30,928 nt of DNA from CAYYED01 sp964470785 (lineage in GTDB: Bacteria > Patescibacteriota > Minisyncoccia > Minisyncoccales > PEYH01), in assembly GCA_964470785.1 (NCBI GenBank), contig CAYYED010000010.1:1-30928 (forward strand), read 5' to 3'. The notes beneath the pieces were generated by a model. It worked only from the letters and a program-made list of their open reading frames with translations. It searched no databases and was not told the origin of the DNA. This document shows, piece after piece, positions 16,139 through 22,974 of this stretch. Numbering within the stretch: the stretch's first letter is position 1; every line of letters starts with the position of its first letter. A program made the translations under genes and the position numbers.

Positions 16139-17637
16139 TTTTTGCTGATTTTTATTCTGTTTTTTCTGTTACTATTGTTTGTTTCTGGTTTTTTCACACT
16201 TTAAGAAGAACCTTATTTTTTCTTTATTTTTGGCAGTTGAAAGAATATAGAATTGATAGATTTGTGGAAGAATTCAATAGAAGAAAGTCCATTGTTTTTT
16301 CTAAATTCTTTTTTTGCGGAATGGCAGGCTTAGTTTTGTGGCTGTTATTTGGAGCTGCTAATCTTTTTTGGGCCCAGGCCACTGCGGTTTTTATGTTGGT
16401 CTTTTTGTTTTTTCTTTATTCTTTTTATTTGTTTATAAAAAATAAATGGCGTTTTCCCGTCTGGACAAAAAAGATGCTCCTTTTATCCGTCTTTACCATT
16501 ATTGCAGAAATCGCACTTACCGCACTTTTTTGGGGAGAAAAGTTATTGCCATTTATCTTGGTGTTTGAAATATTTTTTTTATTTTTTATTTTTTTATCTC
16601 TTTCTATTGTTCAAATTCCTGTTTTTGTAATAAAAAAATATATTATTAAAAAAGCTAAAATAAAAATTCAAAAATTCCCCAACCTTGTTACTATAGGAAT
16701 AACAGGTTCTTATGGAAAAACAACTACTAAAGAAATTATCAGTAGGTTATTGGGAAAAAAATATAAAATACTAAAAACAAAAGAACATATTAATACAGAA
16801 ATGGGGATAGCAAAAACAGTACTAAAAGAGCTTACAAAAGACCATCAGGTTTTTATTTGCGAAATGGCTGCTTATAAGATAGGAGAAATTCGGGCCATTA
16901 CTGATATTATTAAGCCAAAAATTGGTATTTTGACCGGAATTAACCAACAACATTTATCATTGTTTGGTTCGCAAGAAAATATTATTAAAGGAAAATATGA
17001 ATTGATAGAGGCATTGCCCGAAGACGGCATGGCTTTTTTTAATGGCAATAATAAATATTGCGCAGAGCTTTATCAAAAATGTAAAATTAAAAAATTTTTA
17101 TATGGCAAAGAAGCGCGTTTTTCCGGAGAAGAAAATGTTTTAGGCGCAATGCTCGCGGCTAAAAAATTGGGAATGACTGATGAGGAAATAAAAATAGGGG
17201 TAGAAAAAATTAGAGACAAAATGCCGGGAATAGAAATAAAAAAAGGCATTAATGGCTTGAATATTATTGATGCCGGCTATTCGGCAAATCCGGATGGAGT
17301 AATGGCTCATCTGGAACATTTAAAACTTCGGTTTCCTCAAGGCAAAAAAGCTATTATTATGCCGTGTTTAATTGAGTTAGGGCATGCTTCCAAAGAGATT
17401 CATCAAAGAATCGGGCAAAAAATCGGGCAAATCTGCGATTTAGCAATTATTGTTACAGATGATTATTTCAAAGAGATAAAAGCAGGCGCCGTGGGGCAGG
17501 GAATGGCAGAAGAAAAAATTCTTTTATTAACCGAGCCGCAAAAAATTCAAGAAAAAATTAAAAATATTATTTATTCCGGAGACGCCATTCTTTTAGAAGG
17601 CCGAATACCGAAAAAAATAATTAATTCATTATTATAG
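16135..17637 (+). CDS. Membrane-fused MurF-like Mur ligase
   Basis: 500 aa. The first half (about 1-165) is highly hydrophobic, with four or five TM helices instead of the usual MurF substrate-binding domain. The Mur ligase catalytic region follows, with P-loop TGSYGKTTTKE (G191-K195-T196), NTEMGIAKTVL, the FICEMAAYKIGEI metal-site region and GINQQHLSLFGS. The C-terminal domain has IIDAGYSANPDGVMAHL, matching the 'DSYNANP' block of MurF. MurF adds D-Ala-D-Ala to UDP-MurNAc-tripeptide; whether this protein does that or ligates a different membrane-bound substrate is open. It overlaps the FemAB gene by ATGA and ends the operon. Confidence 0.82.
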   Translation: MIFADFYSVFSVTIVCFWFFHTLRRTLFFLYFWQLKEYRIDRFVEEFNRRKSIVFSKFFFCGMAGLVLWLLFGAANLFWAQATAVFMLVFLFFLYSFYLFIKNKWRFPVWTKKMLLLSVFTIIAEIALTALFWGEKLLPFILVFEIFFLFFIFLSLSIVQIPVFVIKKYIIKKAKIKIQKFPNLVTIGITGSYGKTTTKEIISRLLGKKYKILKTKEHINTEMGIAKTVLKELTKDHQVFICEMAAYKIGEIRAITDIIKPKIGILTGINQQHLSLFGSQENIIKGKYELIEALPEDGMAFFNGNNKYCAELYQKCKIKKFLYGKEARFSGEENVLGAMLAAKKLGMTDEEIKIGVEKIRDKMPGIEIKKGINGLNIIDAGYSANPDGVMAHLEHLKLRFPQGKKAIIMPCLIELGHASKEIHQRIGQKIGQICDLAIIVTDDYFKEIKAGAVGQGMAEEKILLLTEPQKIQEKIKNIIYSGDAILLEGRIPKKIINSLL

Positions 17638-17640
17638 CAG

Positions 17641-17886
17641 GTTTTAATTAGTTTAATCTGCCTTATTGGCTATAAATAAATTATTAGTTATAAACAAATC
17701 AGCTATAAAAGAATCTATATTGGTTATAAAAAAATTATAAACAAATAAAAATAAATAAAAACAAGTAAATAAACCAAACAAATAAACCAAACAAACAAAC
17801 CAAGCAAATAAACTAATATAAGCAAGCAAATAAACCAAGCAAATAAACTAATATAAACAAACAAACAAACCAAGCAAATAAATAAT
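17641..17886. repeat. A/C-rich, G-poor degenerate tandem tract
   Basis: Mainly variants of AAATAAACCAAACAAA and CAAGCAAATAAACTAATATA. The 20-mer CAAGCAAATAAACTAATATA occurs twice (about 17803-17822 and 17837-17856). Upstream, TTATAAACAAATC and GCTATAAAAGAATC/GGTTATAAAAAAATT add looser repeats. G is nearly absent for 200 nt on the + strand. No gene is credible here; minus-strand frames encode only Leu/Phe/Tyr repeats. Confidence 0.75.
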
Positions 17887-17924
17887 TGTATGATATTTTT
17901 CGCGATCGCGAAAAATATCATATA
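17887..17924. repeat. Left 38-bp inverted copy, near-perfect palindrome
   Basis: The core 17889-17922 is a perfect 34-bp palindrome centred on CGCGATCGCG (17901-17910), with TTTTT/AAAAA and GATAT/ATATC arms. Symmetry continues weakly to 17881-17930. The 38 bases are the exact reverse complement of 18546-18583. Confidence 0.95.
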
Positions 17925-17960
17925 ATAATTAAAGAAAAAAAGTAAAAAATAATTAAAAAA

Positions 17961-18494
17961 ATGAGATTACCAATAACTGAAGAGCTTCTTTGGAGTATTT
18001 ATAACTTAACCGAAACACTAGATAAATTACATCAACCCTTTGCCCTAAGAACAACGAAAGAAGCGATTTGTCCTGATTTTTATAAATTAAAAAAAGATTG
18101 GGAAAGAAGAATAGATAGGCGAAAATTTAGTTACACAATTTATTGTTTAAAAAAGAAGGGGTGGATTAGGGTTCCGGAGATAGAAGGTAAAAAAGGAATT
18201 ATTTTAACTAAAGCGGGAGAAGAAAGAGTTTCTAAGATTAAATACAAAATAATTTCTAAGAAAAAAAGACGGGACGGAAGGTGTGAAATGGTAATTTTCG
18301 ATATTCCGGAAAAAATGAGAAAAAAAAGAGAAAATTTTAGGAATGACTTAAAAACATTAGGTTACCGAAAATTCCAAAAGAGTATTTGGATTTCTCCTTA
18401 CGACGTATTGAAAGAAACCCAAATCTTAATACGAGAATATTCTCTTGAAAAATTTGTAAGGATTTTGTTAATTGAAGAGATTGTTATTAAATAA
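17961..18494 (+). CDS. Cas2/PaaX-like protein with N-terminal winged helix
   Basis: 177 aa. Residues about 1-85 look like a winged-helix DNA-binding domain (LLWSIYNLTETLDKLH; RKFSYTIYCLKKKGWIRV, then KKGIILTKAGEERV as the wing). Residues about 105-177 resemble the Cas2-like ferredoxin fold of PaaX: CEMVIFDIPEKMRKKRENFR (D114 at the end of strand 1), LKTLGYRKFQKSIWISPYD and a last strand FVRILLIEEIVIK. In CPR genomes such proteins are often labelled 'Cas2' or PaaX family, but there is no cas1 or CRISPR array here. No Shine-Dalgarno precedes ATG 17961; the leader is poly-A rich. The palindromes on both sides could be its binding or cleavage sites. The function is unknown. Confidence 0.8.
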   Translation: MRLPITEELLWSIYNLTETLDKLHQPFALRTTKEAICPDFYKLKKDWERRIDRRKFSYTIYCLKKKGWIRVPEIEGKKGIILTKAGEERVSKIKYKIISKKKRRDGRCEMVIFDIPEKMRKKRENFRNDLKTLGYRKFQKSIWISPYDVLKETQILIREYSLEKFVRILLIEEIVIK

Positions 18495-18543
18495 AAAAAA
18501 GATTGTTACTAAATAAAAAAAGAGATTGTCGTTAAATAAAAGA
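18477..18543 (+). repeat. Three imperfect tandem copies spanning the gene's stop codon
   Basis: GAGATTGTTATTAAATAAAA, AAGATTGTTACTAAATAAAA and GAGATTGTCGTTAAATAAAA follow one another with a period of about 22-23 nt. The first copy includes the last codons (EIVIK) and TAA of the Cas2-like gene. Later copies look like duplicated gene ends. Confidence 0.8.
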
Positions 18544-18545
18544 GC

Positions 18546-18583
18546 TATATGATATTTTTCGCGATCGCGAAAAATATCATACA
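18546..18583. repeat. Right 38-bp inverted copy, near-perfect palindrome
   Basis: The core 18548-18581 is identical to 17889-17922, and the 38 bases are the exact reverse complement of the left copy. It lies 52 nt after the stop codon of the Cas2-like gene. Confidence 0.95.
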
Positions 18584-18608
18584 GAATTTAGAATTAATCT
18601 TGGTTTTT

Positions 18609-18656
18609 GTCACTGTTTTCGTCACTGTTTTCGTTGTTGTTTCTGTTGCTGTTCTC
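18609..18656. repeat. Four tandem 12-bp units
   Basis: GTCACTGTTTTC twice exactly (18609-18620, 18621-18632), then GTTGTTGTTTCT and GTTGCTGTTCTC. A TATAAT box (18666-18671) follows directly and may belong to the promoter of the aminotransferase gene at 18778. Confidence 0.8.
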
Positions 18657-18777
18657 GTATTTCGATATAATGATTTTCTATAATCAATTCAATAAAAACA
18701 AAAAGGGTGCTGCGATTTCATATGACATTCAACCGCTACCAGTTAAAAGTTCAAATTAGGAAATCAAAAATAAAAAT

Positions 18778-20043
18778 ATGAAATCATTTAAGTCGATTTT
18801 TATATCTTTATCTCCCAATGTGCAAAAAGATGATTTTTGGCTGGCTTTGAAATTGGTTTTTATGCCATGGAAATGGAAAAAAGGCATAACAGGAGAGCAG
18901 CTGGAAAAAGAATTTCAAAACCATTTAAGAGCAAAGCATGGTTTTGCCTTTAATAGCGGAAGATCGGCGTTTATGGCTATTTTAGAGGCGTTGGGATTGA
19001 ATCAGGGAGAAGAAATTTTGATTCAGGGATTTACTTGCAATGCCGTTGTTAATCCGATTATTTGGGCCGGATTAAGGCCTGTTTTTGTAGATATTGAAAA
19101 AGAAACGCTTAATATGGAGCCCGAGGACTTAGAAAGGAAAATAACCTTTAAAAGCAAAGCAGTATTGGTTCAGCATACCTTTGGATTGCCGGCAAAAATA
19201 GATAAGATTTTAGAGATTTGCAAAAAGCATAACTTAACTTTAATTGAAGATTGCGCCCATGCCTTAGGCGCTGAATACAATGGAAGAAAAGTTGGCACTT
19301 TTGGAAAAGTGTCATTTTTCAGTTTGGGCAGAGACAAGGTTATTTCTTCTGTTTATGGAGGAGCGGCGATCACAAATGACCCTTTCTTGGCTGAAAAACT
19401 GCAGCAATTTCAAAAAAAGATTAGTTGTCCTTCCGGTTGTTGGATTTTGCAGCAACTTTTTCATCCTGTTTTAACTAAAATAATCATAATGCCTTTATAT
19501 CGTTTTTGCGGCTTAGGCAAGTTTTTATTAGTGGCTTTTCAAAAGCTAAAAATAATTTCCAAAGCAGTTCATAAGAAAGAAAAAAAAGGCATACAGCCCA
19601 AATATTTTCCTCAAAAATTGCCTAATGCCTTAAGTATCCTTGCCCTTAATCAGTTTAAGAAAATAGAAAGTTATAACAAGCATAGAAAAAGCGTTGCTGA
19701 ATTTTATGATAAAGAATTGCAAAATTTAAATTGCGTTCTGCCTGTTGATATTCCGGGCAGAATATATATGAGATACCCGGTTTTGTTTAAAAACGGCGAG
19801 ACCGATAAGACCGATAAAATGATTAGTTATTTTAGAAAGAGAGGTATTTTTTTGGATGATGGCTGGAGAAAAGCAGTTATTGTGCCGCCTGATACCAATC
19901 AAGAAAAAGTGTATTATCAAAAAGGAGATTGTCCTGTTGCCGAAAGGGCTGTTAAGCAAATTATTAATCTTCCTACCCATATTAATATTAAAACCAAAGA
20001 TGCGCACAAAATAGCCGAATATTTAAAAGGTTTTGATAATTAA
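18778..20043 (+). CDS. DegT/DnrJ/EryC1-family PLP aminotransferase
   Basis: 421 aa. The family layout is clear: FNSGRSAFMAILEALGL (cofactor phosphate loop), EEILIQGFTCNAVVNPIIWAGLRPVFVDIE, LIEDCAHALGA with D158 for the pyridine nitrogen, and SLGRDKVISSVYGGAA with the Schiff-base lysine K187. Such enzymes usually aminate nucleotide-linked keto-sugars for surface glycans. The acceptor here is unknown. The N-terminus (SIFISLSPNVQKDDFWLAL) extends beyond the fold and resembles family members found near polysaccharide genes. It is transcribed alone, upstream of a hairpin terminator. The Shine-Dalgarno-like AGGAAA lies 14 nt before the ATG and is weak. Confidence 0.9.
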   Translation: MKSFKSIFISLSPNVQKDDFWLALKLVFMPWKWKKGITGEQLEKEFQNHLRAKHGFAFNSGRSAFMAILEALGLNQGEEILIQGFTCNAVVNPIIWAGLRPVFVDIEKETLNMEPEDLERKITFKSKAVLVQHTFGLPAKIDKILEICKKHNLTLIEDCAHALGAEYNGRKVGTFGKVSFFSLGRDKVISSVYGGAAITNDPFLAEKLQQFQKKISCPSGCWILQQLFHPVLTKIIIMPLYRFCGLGKFLLVAFQKLKIISKAVHKKEKKGIQPKYFPQKLPNALSILALNQFKKIESYNKHRKSVAEFYDKELQNLNCVLPVDIPGRIYMRYPVLFKNGETDKTDKMISYFRKRGIFLDDGWRKAVIVPPDTNQEKVYYQKGDCPVAERAVKQIINLPTHINIKTKDAHKIAEYLKGFDN

Positions 20044-20065
20044 ATAAAATAATTTAGAAATAAAA

Positions 20066-20100
20066 AAGGGGGCCTTAAGCTATTGAGCTGTGGTCCCCTT
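20066..20100. terminator. Bidirectional terminator hairpin
   Basis: AAGGGGGCC (20066-20074) pairs with GGTCCCCTT (20092-20100), one G-U pair, with a smaller AGC/GCT stem inside. Right side continues GCTTTTG; left side, read on the minus strand, ends in TTTTTTATTT. It can serve both the aminotransferase gene and the convergent gene at 20118. Confidence 0.8.
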
Positions 20101-20117
20101 GCTTTTGTGTGCTGTGT

Positions 20118-20717
20118 TCAGAATGTGCGAAAAGCGATGCCAAATCTGATGTGGAGGCCGAGAATTGGATGCGCGCAGGGGGGTTTGGTAGATGTTATGC
20201 CTATCTCTCCCCAGAATCGAAACTGCTGGGGATAGCCCCGACAAGGAGGGGTGATGTCGAAAGCATAAGCGCTCCCGAGAGAAAAGCCCACTGACCTGCT
20301 GTAATTGACGTAATCTTCATCTTCGGCAAGCACACTTGTCCGCAAGCCAAGATACATGGCCGCGTCAGAGCAAATGCTCCATGGTATCCGAATGCTGCCC
20401 TCTTCATAACGGATATTGGTGCTTGTCCCCGCAAGGAACTTGTACTCCGCGAGCGGGAAGATTACGCCATTTCTTAGTGGCGCCGTTATGGCGCCGTATG
20501 CTCCGACTACGGAGCGTCCCTCTACAAGCCCGGCACTAAGCCCGGGAACAAGAAAGAGAGGTCCGCACGACAGAGTTGCCCCGATTTGCGTTTCTCCAAT
20601 AACCGGGTCCAGCCCTCCTCCGACCAAAGCAAATTCCACTCCGCAGGGACCGGAAGCTAAGCTTCCAAACCCTACGCCCAAAACCAATACTACTGCCAGC
20701 ACTGCAAACCTTTTCAT
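20118..20717 (-). CDS. Secreted beta-rich protein, possible outer-membrane-type barrel
   Basis: 199 aa from ATG at 20717, preceded by AGGAGG with good spacing; the GTG three codons upstream overlaps that Shine-Dalgarno and is rejected. Signal peptide about 1-22 (KRFAVLAVVLVLGVGFGSLAS). The mature part alternates Gly/aromatic strands (MYLGLRTSVL; SVGFSLGSAYAFDI; RFWGEIGITS; GLHIRFGIAFRTF), has five Cys and ends in Phe, as outer-membrane barrels of diderm bacteria do. No family is recognised. GC content and codon use are clearly richer than in neighbouring genes. A CPR cell is thought to lack an outer membrane, so the gene is likely transferred or the region is chimeric. Confidence 0.7.
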   Translation of the reverse strand: MKRFAVLAVVLVLGVGFGSLASGPCGVEFALVGGGLDPVIGETQIGATLSCGPLFLVPGLSAGLVEGRSVVGAYGAITAPLRNGVIFPLAEYKFLAGTSTNIRYEEGSIRIPWSICSDAAMYLGLRTSVLAEDEDYVNYSRSVGFSLGSAYAFDITPPCRGYPQQFRFWGEIGITSTKPPCAHPILGLHIRFGIAFRTF

Positions 20718-20753
20718 TACAAACACCTCCTATGAGATTGTGTCTTTATTTTT

Positions 20754-20781
20754 ATTTTACATAAAATCTTTTATAAGTCAA
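20754..20781 (-). promoter_or_regulatory. Promoter of the secreted barrel-like gene
   Basis: Read on the minus strand: TTGACT (20781-20776), 16 nt, TAAAAT (20759-20754). It lies 37 nt upstream of the start codon. Confidence 0.7.
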
Positions 20782-20839
20782 GCTTGCATTAGAAAAATTG
20801 CTGATTTGATTTTTGCCGACATTGCGATTAGTTGTTGAG

Positions 20840-21182
20840 CAATTTTTCGGATTTAATGACGATATTGCAGATGTTTCCCATGTAATTCCCGCGGAAGCCT
20901 GCCCCCGTGGAGACGAGGGCGGGAATCCAGACTCCCCGCCTACGCGGGGACAGGAATGGATCCCCGACTAAATCGGGGATGACAGAAAAAAACTGTCATT
21001 CTGGATTCCCGACTAAATCGGGGATGACAGAGGAAAACCGTCATACCGTTTTCCCTGCAGATAGACGCTGATAAAATATCTGCGCAGATCATCGCCCGCC
21101 CGCAATGCCTGAACTTGCAATGGCGGGCGGGTAAATCCGCGGGGAGTGAACTGTTACCAATGTATCCATCCAGTACAGAGGG
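20840..21182. repeat. Repeat-filled spacer
   Basis: No gene is recognised. GATTCCCGACTAAATCGGGGATGACAG-type units occur at about 20959-20985 (variant GGATCCCCG) and 21003-21030, each with a CCCCGA/TCGGGG hairpin. A related CCCCGCCTACGCGGGG hairpin is at 20935-20950. From 21066, CGCTGATAAAATATCTGCG, a GCCCGCC/GGCGGGC hairpin (about 21092-21131) and GCGGGGAGTGAACTGTT repeat the blocks found at 7908-8060. Confidence 0.7.
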
Positions 21183-21210
21183 TTGACATTTTTGGAAATT
21201 ATGATAATAT
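21183..21210 (+). promoter_or_regulatory. Promoter of the PKD lipoprotein gene
   Basis: TTGACA (21183-21188), 16 nt, TAATAT (21205-21210). The ATG at 21264 also has AGGAGG six bases upstream. Confidence 0.75.
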
Positions 21211-21263
21211 TAAAACAGTATTATTTTACAATTTAGAAAAAAATAAAGAATAGGAGGTGCGAA

Positions 21264-22262
21264 ATGATGCGCACGCGTTTAGTGGTTGGATCTTTAGTGT
21301 TGGCAGGGATGTTGTTGGGCGGGTGTATGCTGTTCAACAATGATCCCGTGGCCTCTTTCACCTGGACACAGGTGAAGGATACGTTGACAGGGAAATTTGA
21401 TGCCTCCGGCTCTTATGATCCGGACGGCGAAATCGTCAGTTACGCCTGGGACTTTGGCGGACTGGCTACGACCCAAGGACCGAAGGTAGAGTACGCCTTT
21501 CCTGATAGCAAGAGAAGCTATCAGGTAGAGTTGAGCGTTGTTGACAACAAGGGCGCGATTGGCTGCGTAACTAAGACAGTTTATGTAGAGAATCCGCCCC
21601 CGGTGATTAAGGCATTGGAGGTGAAGAATCTATCATCTCCAAGCTACAATCAGCACTATGTCTGCAATTGGATCAGGGTCACGGTTAGTGCCGTAGACCC
21701 TGCGGGCATAGTACCGGTGCCCAGCCCTCCAACCGGGGAGATCAGAAGCATTGTAATTCACTCGGGAGACGGACGTAGCTTCCAAGGCCCAACGGCTGAG
21801 TTTTTCTACAAGCAGCCCGGATGCTACACCATCCGTGCCGTGGTCACGGATGCTAAGGGCGCAAGTGTTGAGGCGACCAAAGATATCGTTATCAGTGTTT
21901 GGCATCCGGTTCCGCCAGAGGCAAATATAAAAGGGATTCCTTCTGCTGCTGATTTGAATGACACCATTTCTGTTTCCATTAATGCATGGAGTCCCAATGT
22001 ACACGGCACATGGTGTTTGCCGTGCAACCCGTGCCCTCCAGAGCCATGCAAGACGGATAATCACGGGATTCAGCGAATTAATGTGCTTGTGGAGGACCCC
22101 TGCGGCTATGTGAAGGTTTACGAAGTTGAGTGCCAACATTACTTGGCATTCAATGTCAAGTTTGATATTGCCGGCGAGTGGGAAGTCCGCGGCGTGGTCT
22201 GGGATGACGGCCGGCCCGAGTCGCTTCATACAACGTTTAGTTACTCCATTAAGGTGGGGTAA
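21264..22262 (+). CDS. PKD-domain lipoprotein
   Basis: 332 aa. A lipoprotein signal peptide ends in lipobox LLGGC (Cys21). A PKD domain follows (about 27-108), with the hallmark DASGSYDPDGEIVSYAWDFG and YAFPDSKRSYQVELSVVDNKGA. A second Ig-like stretch (about 112-210) and a Cys-rich region CLPCNPCPPEPC (about 249-260) come next, then another beta-rich domain. PKD domains mediate extracellular protein or carbohydrate contacts. Start ATG 21264 is set by AGGAGG with 6-nt spacing. The gene is noticeably GC-richer than its surroundings. With the divergent gene at 20118 it shares strong Shine-Dalgarno, Cys content and composition, suggesting a common foreign source. Confidence 0.88.
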   Translation: MMRTRLVVGSLVLAGMLLGGCMLFNNDPVASFTWTQVKDTLTGKFDASGSYDPDGEIVSYAWDFGGLATTQGPKVEYAFPDSKRSYQVELSVVDNKGAIGCVTKTVYVENPPPVIKALEVKNLSSPSYNQHYVCNWIRVTVSAVDPAGIVPVPSPPTGEIRSIVIHSGDGRSFQGPTAEFFYKQPGCYTIRAVVTDAKGASVEATKDIVISVWHPVPPEANIKGIPSAADLNDTISVSINAWSPNVHGTWCLPCNPCPPEPCKTDNHGIQRINVLVEDPCGYVKVYEVECQHYLAFNVKFDIAGEWEVRGVVWDDGRPESLHTTFSYSIKVG

Positions 22263-22276
22263 CACACAATACCCAT

Positions 22277-22310
22277 GGGGCAGGCGCAAGCGCCTGCCCC
22301 CTATTCTTTT
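22277..22310 (+). terminator. Terminator after the PKD lipoprotein gene
   Basis: GGGGCAGGCGC (22277-22287) and GCGCCTGCCCC (22290-22300) form an 11-bp perfect stem with a 2-nt AA gap as loop, followed by CTATTCTTTT. Confidence 0.85.
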
Positions 22311-22394
22311 AAAATAATTTGTGCTAAAAGGAAAAAAAGGAAAGAGAGGGCATAAAGGTCTTAAAATTAAGAAAATTTTAAACACAAGGCAAAT

Positions 22395-22892
22395 ATGAAA
22401 AAATTTCTTGTCATAATTATAATTATTCTCATTGCTATTGGAATAGGGATTCTTGCTTATATTCTTTCCCCGGAAACGGCTTTAATAGAAGAGGAAACCG
22501 CAAAAGTCAAAATATTTTTCAGCAACATTGAAGAAACTCCGGAAATGCTGGATTGCAGCAAAATATTTCCCGTTGAAAGAGTGATATTTGTGGGAGAAGG
22601 AGAGAATTCTGCTGTTTTAACAACAAAGGCGTTATTGGAAGGTCCGACTGAGGAAGAAATAGTGCAAGGTTATCTTACTAATATCAATTCGGGCACGGAG
22701 TTAATTGGCCTCAATACTGAAAACGGAGTAGCTACGGCTAATTTCAGCCAAAGAATTGAAGAGGGAGTGGGCGGTTCTTGCATGGTTACAGCAATCAGGG
22801 CGCAAATTACCGAAACTCTGATTCAGTTTCCGGAAATTGACGAGGTGATTATTGCGGTAGAAGGAAAAACAGAAGAAATTTTACAGCCGTAA
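22395..22892 (+). CDS. Membrane-anchored GerMN-domain protein
   Basis: 165 aa. One N-terminal TM anchor (about 4-26) is followed by a GerMN domain (about 36-160): VKIFFSN, FPVERVIF, TTKALLEGPTEEEIVQGYLT, GVATANFSQRI, SCMVTAIRAQITETLIQFPEIDEVIIAVEG. GerMN occurs in germination and lipoprotein-type proteins but also in many non-sporulating bacteria, where its role is unknown. It probably faces the outside of the cytoplasmic membrane. AAGG lies 7 nt before the ATG. A hairpin terminator follows, so it is a single-gene unit. Confidence 0.85.
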   Translation: MKKFLVIIIIILIAIGIGILAYILSPETALIEEETAKVKIFFSNIEETPEMLDCSKIFPVERVIFVGEGENSAVLTTKALLEGPTEEEIVQGYLTNINSGTELIGLNTENGVATANFSQRIEEGVGGSCMVTAIRAQITETLIQFPEIDEVIIAVEGKTEEILQP

Positions 22893-22924
22893 TGATTTTG
22901 AATTATATAAGTGCGTGAAAACAG

Positions 22925-22957
22925 AGAGCCGGGTTTTTAATCGGCTCTTTGGGTTTA
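22925..22957 (+). terminator. Terminator after the GerMN gene
   Basis: AGAGCCG (22925-22931) and CGGCTCT (22942-22948) with a 10-nt loop, followed by TTGGGTTT. The U-tract is modest. Confidence 0.65.
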
Positions 22958-22974
22958 TAGAGATAGTAATAATT

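Larger units (their letters stand above)
17887..18583 (+). mobile_element. Candidate cassette: Cas2/PaaX-like gene bounded by inverted palindromes
   Basis: Two 38-bp sequences in exact inverted orientation bound a 697-bp unit that contains one gene (17961-18494) and a tandem repeat at its 3' end. Because each end is itself a palindrome, orientation is only fixed by the outermost 2 bases at each side (TG...TA versus TA...CA). The structure recalls REP-flanked RAYT genes or palindrome-ended IS200/IS605 elements, but the gene belongs to neither transposase family. An autoregulated gene with two operators is the main alternative. No target duplication is visible. Confidence 0.45.

Noticed and set aside
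17653..17921. Minus-strand frames rich in Leu, Phe and Tyr
   Set aside because: They are translations of the simple A/C-rich repeat.
17961..18494. True CRISPR-associated Cas2
   Set aside because: It has an extra N-terminal winged helix, and no cas1, effector or array is present; PaaX-like is the better description.
21633..22385. 250-aa minus-strand frame opposite the PKD lipoprotein gene
   Set aside because: The + strand frame has a lipobox, PKD motifs, promoter and Shine-Dalgarno; the antisense frame has none.
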